Source: Dactylorhiza incarnata
Taxonomy: Eukaryota; Streptophyta; Magnoliopsida; Asparagales; Orchidaceae
Direction: 5' to 3'
Assembly: GCA_033032865.1 (NCBI GenBank)
Contig: JAWHQI010000075.1
Location: 5,298,501 to 5,362,500, forward strand
DNA: 64,000 nucleotides
Shown here: piece after piece, positions 57,317 to 64,000 of the stretch
Numbering within the stretch: the first letter of the stretch is position 1
Layout of the letters: every line of letters starts with the position of its first letter
The notes under the pieces: generated by a model
Database searches by the model: none
What the model saw: only the letters and a program-made list of their open reading frames with translations
What the model was told of the DNA's origin: nothing
Translations under genes and position numbers: made by a program

Positions 57317-57800
57317 CTTTTATAGACCCAAATCCTGGTGGAGAGGAGATGAAGCTTGGGATTCCTCCATTAACACCATTCAGGGTGAAAATTTCGGCCA
57401 TCTCCAAAGGTCACCCATTTTTCCCTCCATAAAAGTTGGAAAACCTCTTAATATTCTTCTAATTGATGCGGGGAATGAACCCCCATCAATTGGGAGGACT
57501 TTTGGACTCCTTTGGCCACAAATTTGGCAAGCAAAATGAGCCCCATCCGCTTCCCGTCGATTTAGCTACCGCCAGAGCTAGTACTAGCGCCAGCGCTAAC
57601 ATCTCGGCGGCATAACGCTCATCGGTTCGGCAAACGCAGGCGCTACCGCTATCGCTAGGTGCTACCATTACCACCTGCACTAGCGCTAGTGCTTCGACAG
57701 TATTTGGTTCATCTCAGCGGTTCAGTGTTCGTCTCAGCGGGCACCTAAACCACCACTACCACCAGCGCTAGCCGCTAGTGTCGGCGCTAGCGCCACATTC
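57317..57800 (-). promoter_or_regulatory. GY3 U3 words and TATA box
   Basis: CTACCGCCAGAGCTAG, AGCGCCAGCGCTA, TCTCAGCGG and GGCGCTAGCGCC words at 57540-57800 lie upstream (- strand) of CTATAAAAG (57325-57317). It mixes words seen separately in the LARDs and in CO2/CO4. Confidence 0.65.
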
Positions 57801-58165
57801 AATACACCTCCTTCTTTCTACGGTTGGATAATTGGGGTATTATGAGGGGACCCCCATACTGGGTTAGAAACATCATGGTGGGGTCATGGGTCACGGTGAT
57901 GCCCTAAGGCCAACCTTAGGCTTGGTAACCGGAAATCACTATCCGCAGACTATGGTGATTTTCGCATCGAGCCTAAGCTCTTATGTTCTCTTTGCACATC
58001 CTAGGGTTTTGTCATGACCTAGTCATGACAAAACCATCCTAGGGGTCTAGTCATTTGGGGGATGTTACAAATCACAATACATAAAAATAAAAATTTCGTC
58101 CCCGAAATTCAGGTTTGGCATGTGGGGTTTCTATCGCAAGTGATTACATGTAACATCCCAAAAAG

Positions 58166-59430
58166 TTAAATCATACCTGTCGCGAAGTGTTTTGAATACT
58201 TTTGCTGCATCAAGTCCAGTGGCTCCCAAGTGTGCTCCTATTGTCCATGATTTCTCCACATGACCTTGATTAACGGAACCTTCTTGTGCCATAGGACTCG
58301 CATCTCCGTATCGTTTATTCAGACCGGCTCCAGGTGAACCGACCGATCAGTAGATATCAGCCCCTCTATAGTAGATATCTACTGCTCTGGTCGTAGTAGA
58401 GCCCTCCTAAGTGAGGAGACGTGGAAGACGTCGTGCAGTCCCGCTAACTTCGGTGGTAGCTCCAGCCTGTAAGCCAAGGGGTCGATCCGCTCTAGGATCC
58501 TATAGGGCCCCATATACCTTGGACTGAGCTTCTTTCGCCCGCGTACCCGCAAGACTCTATGCATCGGATGTCTCTTCAAGAATACTCGATCTCCCACCTT
58601 GAACTCTACCATACGATGCCGCGCATCATAATAAATAGCCTTCCTGCTCTAGGCCTCCAGCATCCTGTCCCGAATCAGCCGTACCTGAGCCTCCATGTCC
58701 TCCATGCACTCTAAGCCAAGTGCCTTGGGATCCTCATCCTGGATCCAAGACAATGGGGTCCTGCACATCCGTCTGTATAAAGCCTCGTAGGGTGTGATGC
58801 CTATGCTAGCCTGGTGGAAGTTGTTGTACGAGAACTCGACTAACGACAGTAGTCTCTCCCATGGCTCCCCGCAGTCTAAAATACATAGACGTAGAAGATC
58901 CTCCAAGGTCTGATTGGTACACTCTGTTTGCCCATCCGTCTGGTGGTGGAATGCAGTGCTGAATATCAATCATGTGCCCAGGTAAGCCTGCAGCGCTCTC
59001 CACTCCCTCGATGTAAATCATTCATCCCAATCCGACATGATCATCCTAGGCATGCCATGGTATCATACATACTGCTCCAGGAACCTCCGTACTAAATCAC
59101 CGACCGGTGCATCCTTCCTGACTGGAATGAATCTGGTCACCTTCGTCAACCGATCGATGATTACCCATATCGAATCATTCCCCGTATGTGATCAGGGAAG
59201 ACTGTGTATAAAATCCATCGCGATGTCGTCGAACTTCCACTCCGACACTGGGAGTGGTTGCAGTAGTCCAACCGAGTTCTTGCATTCTACCTTTACGAGT
59301 TGGCAAGACTCGTAGTGGGTCACAAAATAAGTGATATCCCTCTTCATGCCCGACCAGTACATGGTCCGCTTCAAGTCCGTCGTCATCTTGGTGATACCTG
59401 GGTGCACTGAATACCTACTACATTGAGCTT
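58166..59430 (-). pseudogene. pol: Ty3 integrase and chromodomain, GY3
   Basis: HPGITKMTTDLKRTMYWSGM and CQLVKVECK (zinc finger; its second Cys pair reads ESCQ), then FDDIAMDFIHSLP (first Asp). The middle around 59000-59190 is broken. [20 protein letters not shown] holds the Glu-side motif. FKVGDRVFLKRHPMHRVLR, KLSPRYMGPYRILERIDPLA and HDVFHVSSLRRALLRP follow. A stop then precedes a chromodomain-like tail (MRVLWHKKVPLIKVMWRNHG, stop, EHTWEPLDLM). RT and RNase H lay beyond 59433 and are lost to CO4. Several stops and shifts. Confidence 0.8.
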
Positions 59431-59433
59431 CTG

Positions 59434-60966
59434 TGTTGGAACCTTAGTTTTGATTTGAGTTAGGATCCATCTTTAATGTCTAAGTTTCTATCATAACACA
59501 TCTTATAACTTAGATCAAATCCCATTAAGATAGAAGGATGAAAATATATATAATTAATAGGCTGAGAAAATAAGAGAAAGATAAAAATTTTGTATGTTCT
59601 TTGCGTTCGACGAACGGCTATCTGCGTTCGATGAACGGCGCTCTGCGGTTGACGAAAGATGTTCATTCTGCGCTCGTCGAAATCCAGCTATCTCAGCGGT
59701 CGACGATCCCGTCTTAGCGGTTCAGCGGTCGACGAACAGATTGTCTCAGCGGTCGACGAACAGAACCCGTCTCAACGGTCGACGAAATCCAGCTCGACGA
59801 AAAGCTGCATTCGATGATCTCAAGTCTGCGTTCGACGAATACTCAACAGAAGCTCAGAATGACGAATTAAATGTTCAGATCGACGAACTTGAAGCTGAGC
59901 TTGACGAATTTCTACCTGCTTTATAATTTAGATATTCCCAGTTCGACTAATATTCTTATATCTAATTAAAGCAATATTCTTGTTTCATTTCTATTTATAT
60001 ATTGCTATATATTGCTGCCTTTATAAATTAACATTATAGCCGTTGTAGCATTAAATGTTATAGCCGTTGTAGATAAGCAAAAGACGGCAATTTATCTTCT
60101 CGAGGAATCCAGGAAATGAAAGAGATATTATCTCCTTCCTTGTCGGGCAAGAATTCAAATTAGCCCTGAAGTCTTCTCCAGAATATATATACAAAGAGAA
60201 GATCAGAGAAGAAGAATAGAGAAGAGAATAGGAAGAACCAGGAAGAAAAAATCAGAGAAGCAAAAAGAAGAACACATCAGCAGAGTTCTTTATAAAGAAC
60301 AATATATTTTATCTATCTTCTTTTTGCTAACTCCTCTTTGGAGATCATCTTCATCCTGAGACACCAAATAATATCATTTGCTCAGGATCAAACTGCATAA
60401 GAAGAAAAGGAGTTATTACAATCAAGAGAAGAAGCCTCCACAAGCTGTCATCAATTTCAATCAGAAAGGGGGAGCTCTTCAACATCATCTTCGCAGATCC
60501 AATCTAAACAACCCATCTAGATCTCTAGAGTCTTCTCAAGCAATGAGAAGAACAATATATATTTTTTGTTTTCTTTTTACCTGTATAAAGGGTTATAACT
60601 CCCTTCAAAAGTTACAGCCATTGGTGGCAGGTCACCTGATCAAAAACCTGTAGTTGGGTTAGAGCACCTGATCAAAAGCTCCTTTGGTGTGTGGACACCT
60701 GATCAAAACTCCCTTGGTGGCAGGGAACCTGATCAACAACCTGTAGTGGATTCCTACCAAGTGTGGTAGAAGAGTAGATGTACCTAGGTTTAGTGGGGAA
60801 CTACTATAACTCTTTGTGTCGTCTGTGATGTGATTATTTTGCTGTGTTGCTGTGCCTTCTTTTTGTTTGCTTTTATTACTCACTCAGCACTACACATATA
60901 TATACATCACTATCTTGAAATAAGTCACAAAAAGAGTTTTTAACTTAAGAACTAAACTCACTTTCA
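59434..60966 (+). repeat. CO4: Copia-type 5' LTR
   Basis: TGTTGGAACC to ACTCACTTTCA, followed by PBS ATTGGTATCAGAGG (60967-60980). LTR ends resemble those of CO1. Words at 59598-59905 and a TATATATA box at 60183-60191. The gag that should follow is absent: plastid DNA starts about 10 bp after the PBS. Confidence 0.65.
59598..60191 (+). promoter_or_regulatory. CO4 U3 words and TATA-like box
   Basis: GCGTTCGACGAACGGCT, TCTCAGCGGTCGACGAAC and related words at 59598-59905, then an AT-rich spacer and TATATATA at 60183-60191. The CGA repeats create a chance open frame here. Confidence 0.55.
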
Positions 60967-60995
60967 ATTGGTATCAGAGGGTAGTTGATTATTTA

Positions 60996-61167
60996 AATGT
61001 TCCTTTCCATTATGAATAGCGATTGTATGGCCAATCATTGTGGGTATAATGGTAGATGCCCGAGACCAAGTCACTATTATTTCTTTCTCCTCCCTCATGT
61101 TGAGATTTTCAATTTTTCCCGATAAATGATTAGTTACAAAAGGATTTTTTTTTAGTGAAAGTGTCAC
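60996..61167 (-). pseudogene. rps19: rps19, 3'-truncated plastid copy
   Basis: GTG start at 61167, as is usual for this gene. Residues match the ribosomal protein S19 N-terminus ([43 protein letters not shown]). Homology stops after about 57 of roughly 92 residues at the left NUPT border. Confidence 0.9.
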
Positions 61168-61310
61168 GGCTGATTACTCCTTTTTTTTACATTTTTTAAA
61201 TTGGCATTCTATGTCCAATATCTCGATCTTAATCTGAAGTATGAGGGTAAGAATCAATACAATAATGATGAATGGAAAAAAGATAAAATCCTTTAGCTAG
61301 ATAAGGGAAG

Positions 61311-61385
61311 GGCGGATGTAGCCAAGTGGATCAAGGCAGTGGATTGTGAATCCACCATGCGCGGGTTCAATTCCCGTCGTTCGCC
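61311..61385 (+). tRNA. trnH-GUG: trnH-GUG (plastid-derived)
   Basis: GCGGATGTAGCC ... anticodon loop ATTGTGAAT ... GGTTCAATTCC ... CGTTCGCC. The cloverleaf is intact. Nuclear expression is unknown. Confidence 0.95.
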
Positions 61386-61428
61386 CATCACATTATTTCC
61401 AATTCCAAAAATTCAATTTTAAATGTTC

Positions 61429-62916
61429 CTATTTACGGCGACGAAGAATAAAACTATCACTATATTTGTTCCTTTTCCTACTTCTTCTTCCAAGAGCAGG
61501 ATAACCCCAAGGGGTTGTGGATTTTTTTTCTGCCAATTGGGGCTCTCCCTTCACCGCCCCCATGGGGATGGTCTACAGGGTTCATAACTACTCCTCTTAC
61601 TACAGGATGCTTACCTAGCCAACACTTAGATCCGGCTCTACCCAAACTTTTTTGGTTCACCCCAACATTCCCCACTTGTCCGACTGTTGCTAAGCAGTTT
61701 TTGGATATCAAACGGACCTCCCCGGATGGTAATCTTAATGTGGCCGATTTACCCTCTTTTGCAATCAGTTTCGCTACAGCGCCTGCTGCTCTAGCTAATT
61801 GTCCACCCTTTCCAAGTGTGATTTCTATGTTATGTATGGTCGTGCCTAAGGGCATATCGGTTGAAGTAGATTCTTCTTTTTTATCAATAAAAACCCCTTC
61901 CCAAACTGTACAAGCTTCTTCCAAAGCATACGACTTTCTAGATGTATATGATGATATCTAGACAGATGGATCTTATATGAATCGTATGATGAAGTACCAC
62001 ATGAGTGGATATATAGGAATCCAAATCTACCGAATCACTCATGTTATGATCTTCTACATCCTAGGTCTCCCCGTTCCGTCATCTGGCTTATGTTCTTCAT
62101 GTAGCATTTAGACCGGATGACTCTATGAAATTACGTCGATACTTCCACATATTACGGGTAACGTAGGAGACATCTCTCTTTTTCCCCAGGGGGGTCTTTC
62201 TAATTACCACTGCTTAGGTTTCAATTCGCCTCTGACCATCAAATGAAATGTGAATAACCCGTCCTCCTCTCTTTGAAACAAGGGGCGCTTCCGGTTCTGT
62301 GCGCGCTTCAAACAATTTTGTCTTCTCCATATTACCATATCTCTAGAGTCAATAATTTTCTATGAGGAACTACTGAACTCAATCACTTGCTGCCGTTACT
62401 CAACAGTTTTCTGTTGAGGTCTATCCCGTAGAGGTATTCCAATTGGATCAGTGATCGATTTCTAGGTTTCGTCGTAAACCTAATTGGTTACTTCCAATTA
62501 CGTAAATCAATAGTTCAAACCGCACTCAAAGGTAGGGCATTTCCCATTGATATAGGAACTTATGTACCAGAAACAATGGTATCTCCAATTATAGCCCCTC
62601 TGGGATGTAAAATATATCTCTTCTCACCATCCCCATAGTGTATGAGACAAATGTATGCATTTCGATTAGGGTCGTATTCTATGGTTACGATTCTACCAGA
62701 TATCTCTTTTTCATTCCGTCGAAAGTCGATTTTACGGTATAGACGCTTATGAGCTCCCCCTCTATGCCCTGCGGTAATGATCCCTCTGGCATTACGACCT
62801 TTACCACAATGATGCTGTCCATAGATCAAATTATTTCATGGATTGGATTTCACTTGTCTGTCTACGGCTCCATTGCGCGTGCTCGGGGTAGAAGTTTTGT
62901 ATAAATGTATTGCCAT
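61429..62916 (-). pseudogene. rpl2: rpl2, plastid copy with group II intron
   Basis: Exon 1 starts [20 protein letters not shown] at 62916 and ends near 62543 (MGNALPL). The group II intron begins GTGCGGTTTGA. Exon 2 runs from about 61866 ([16 protein letters not shown]) to the stop at 61429. Lesions: TGA at codon 27 (62838-62836, from CGA), TAA in GT-stop-VPI near 62560, and one extra A in a run near 61525 that shifts the C-terminus. The start codon is ATG; many monocot plastids have ACG here, corrected by RNA editing. Confidence 0.92.
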
Positions 62917-62934
62917 GTTATTAAGTCTTTTGCT

Positions 62935-63217
62935 TTAGGTTCTTTTCTCTATAAGAGGTGGAATAGAATAACCCAGTTGAAGCGTAATGATCATATGTCT
63001 GTAATGCATTGTATGTCCCATAATAGGTCCCATCCTTCTACCCTTTCCCGGGAGTCGATGACTATTCATAGCTATGACCTTGACACCAAAGAAGAGTTCG
63101 ATCCAATGCTTTATTTCTGTCCTAGTTGATCCTGATTCGACATTAGAAGTATATTGATTGTTCCCCAATAACCGAATACTTTTTTTCTGTAAATACTGCA
63201 TATTTGATTCCATCCAT
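62935..63217 (-). pseudogene. rpl23: rpl23, plastid copy
   Basis: Ribosomal protein L23, about 93 codons. The native start is ATGGATGGAATC at 63217. One extra A near 63185 shifts the first dozen codons out of frame. The remainder reads [20 protein letters not shown] and [20 protein letters not shown]. Confidence 0.9.
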
Positions 63218-63382
63218 AAATCCATTTTATTCCCTATGAGTTCCAGTATCGATAAGAATTCTAGTTCTTACTGTCCATATGTTATGGTATGAATATACCA
63301 TACCAATTTATTATGTATGGATGATGGGATTCCATTGATACAGAGCCAATTACAATAGACTTCTTGAATGTTCCCATTGGCG

Positions 63383-63456
63383 TGCATCCAACAGGAATTG
63401 AACCTACGAATTTGCCAATTATGAGTTGGGCGCTTTAACCATTCAGCCATGGATGC
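63383..63456 (-). tRNA. trnI-CAU: trnI-CAU (plastid-derived)
   Basis: 74 nt on the - strand: GCATCCATGGCTGAATGG ... CTCATAA anticodon loop ... GGTTCAATTCC ... TTGGATGCA. Intact. Confidence 0.95.
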
Positions 63457-63524
63457 TTAACAGGGATCATCGTACATCGTGAATAACCAAATTCCAATTG
63501 AAATGAAATCTTTAGGAGTAATCA

Positions 63525-64000
63525 ATGAAACGACATCAATTCAAATCCTGGATATTCGAATTTAGAGAGATATTGAGAGAGATCAAGAATTCTCACTATT
63601 TCTTAGATTCATGGATCAAATTTAATTCAGTGGGATCTTTCACTCACCTTTTTTTCCACCAAGAACGTTTTATGAAACTCTTTGACCTCCGAATTTGGAG
63701 TATCCTACTTTCACGTGATTCACAGGGTGCAACAAGCAATCGATGTTTCACGATCAAAGGTGTAGTACTGCTTGTAGTAGTGGTCCTTATATCTCGTATT
63801 AACAATCGAAAGATGGTCGAAAGAAAAAATCTCTATTTGATGGGGCTTCTTCCTATACCTATGAATTCCATTGGACCCAGAAATGAGACATTGGAAGAAT
63901 CTTTTTGGTCTTCCAATAGAAATAGGTTGATTGTTTCGCTCCTGTATCTTCCAAAAGGGAAAAATATTTCTGAGAGTTGTTTCATGGATCCGCAGGAGAG
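63525..64000 (+). CDS. ycf2: ycf2, 5' part, open to window edge
   Basis: [20 protein letters not shown], then [20 protein letters not shown]. 158 codons are open with no stop to position 64000. Plastid Ycf2 is a very large AAA-type protein linked to protein import. Here it is a NUPT fragment and most likely not expressed. Confidence 0.85.
   Translation, partial: MKRHQFKSWIFEFREILREIKNSHYFLDSWIKFNSVGSFTHLFFHQERFMKLFDLRIWSILLSRDSQGATSNRCFTIKGVVLLVVVVLISRINNRKMVERKNLYLMGLLPIPMNSIGPRNETLEESFWSSNRNRLIVSLLYLPKGKNISESCFMDPQE

Larger units (their letters stand above)
54731..58069 (-). repeat. GY3 3' LTR, main part
   Basis: From TAAAC (right duplication of LARD1) to GGATGTTACA at 58069. It contains the 88-nt module (54855-54942), a - strand TATA box (57325-57317) and the word array 57540-57800. 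The rest is AT-rich with no supportable gene; the 55418-55717 open frame is judged chance. Confidence 0.65.
22247..59433 (-). mobile_element. Ty3 retrotransposon GY3 (Tekay-like), split by LARD1
   Basis: On the - strand: integrase (59430-58166), PPT region, then a roughly 4.6-kb 3' LTR made of 58069-54731 and, beyond the LARD1 insertion, 23465-22247. LTR ends are TGTAACATCC (58069) and GGGTCTTACA (22247). The 5' part is cut at 59433 by CO4. A chromodomain at the end of pol points to the Tekay (Del) chromoviruses, as does the AATTTCGGGGACGAAATTT signature before the LTR. Confidence 0.75.
60994..64000. other. Plastid DNA insertion (NUPT), monocot-type IR segment
   Basis: Collinear rps19, trnH-GUG, rpl2, rpl23, trnI-CAU and ycf2 in plastid order and orientation. 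trnH between rps19 and rpl2 is characteristic of monocot inverted repeats. The left junction lies within rps19 near 60994. The right end is beyond the window. Frameshifts in rpl2 and rpl23 and stops in rpl2 show nuclear decay. Confidence 0.9.

Noticed and set aside
59594..59926. 110-codon open frame with repeated AFDER units
   Set aside because: A product of CGA-type words in the CO4 U3 region, upstream of its TATA box.
60994..64000. True plastid genome sequence
   Set aside because: Frameshifts and stops in rpl2 and rpl23, truncated rps19, and direct linkage to a retrotransposon LTR indicate a nuclear copy.

Overview
This window is a repeat-filled stretch of a plant nuclear genome, almost certainly a monocot. 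No intact host gene was found. Nearly every base belongs to an LTR retrotransposon, apart from the last 3 kb, which is a decayed copy of plastid DNA (a NUPT). The plastid block has the order rps19 - trnH-GUG - rpl2 - rpl23 - trnI-CAU - ycf2, with trnH between rps19 and rpl2. That is the inverted-repeat arrangement typical of monocots. Frameshifts and stops in rpl2 and rpl23 show it is a nuclear copy.

Left part (1-22246). The 3' part of an Athila-like Ty3 element (1-5918, + strand) carries a protease remnant, a promoter-like region, an env-like ORF and a 3' LTR. It sits inside a Ty3 LTR (GY1, 5919-7264), which itself sits in the gag of Copia element CO1 (7265-11394, - strand). CO1 interrupts a second Copia, CO2 (11395-22246, - strand), just before its reverse transcriptase. 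CO2 is split again by GY2 (12618-18204, + strand), a Ty3 element lacking RT and RNase H and flanked by a perfect TCTAA duplication.

Central part (22247-59433). This is a five-level nest. GY3, a Tekay-like Ty3 element, has its 3' LTR split by LARD1. LARD1's 5' LTR is split by GY4, a Tekay-like Ty3 element with gag, PR, RT, RH, INT and chromodomain. GY4's 5' LTR is split by CO3, a Copia with a complete set of domains. CO3's 5' LTR is split by LARD2. LARD1 and LARD2 are two members of one gag-only, non-autonomous family, so the same family is both an outer and the innermost layer. Target-site duplications are readable at all four insertions: CAAAC/TAAAC, AAATG/AAATG, CACAT/CATAT and CGGTC/CGGTC.

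Right part (59434-64000). A Copia-type 5' LTR and primer binding site (CO4) are followed within about 10 bases by the plastid DNA.

Three patterns are not explained by standard annotation. (1) Nearly every LTR family carries an array of short GC-rich inverted-repeat words just upstream of its TATA box. Each family has its own word, but some words are shared between Copia and Ty3 elements. (2) An 88-89 nt non-coding module with covarying hairpins occurs four times, in Athila, GY3, LARD1 and LARD2. (3) Both LARDs carry a pair of 61-nt hairpin modules with compensatory stems and a further structured block between gag and the polypurine tract. In the Athila element a word array plus TATA-like box also stands directly in front of the env-like ORF, as if that ORF had its own promoter. 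All protein calls are by eye; no searches were run.
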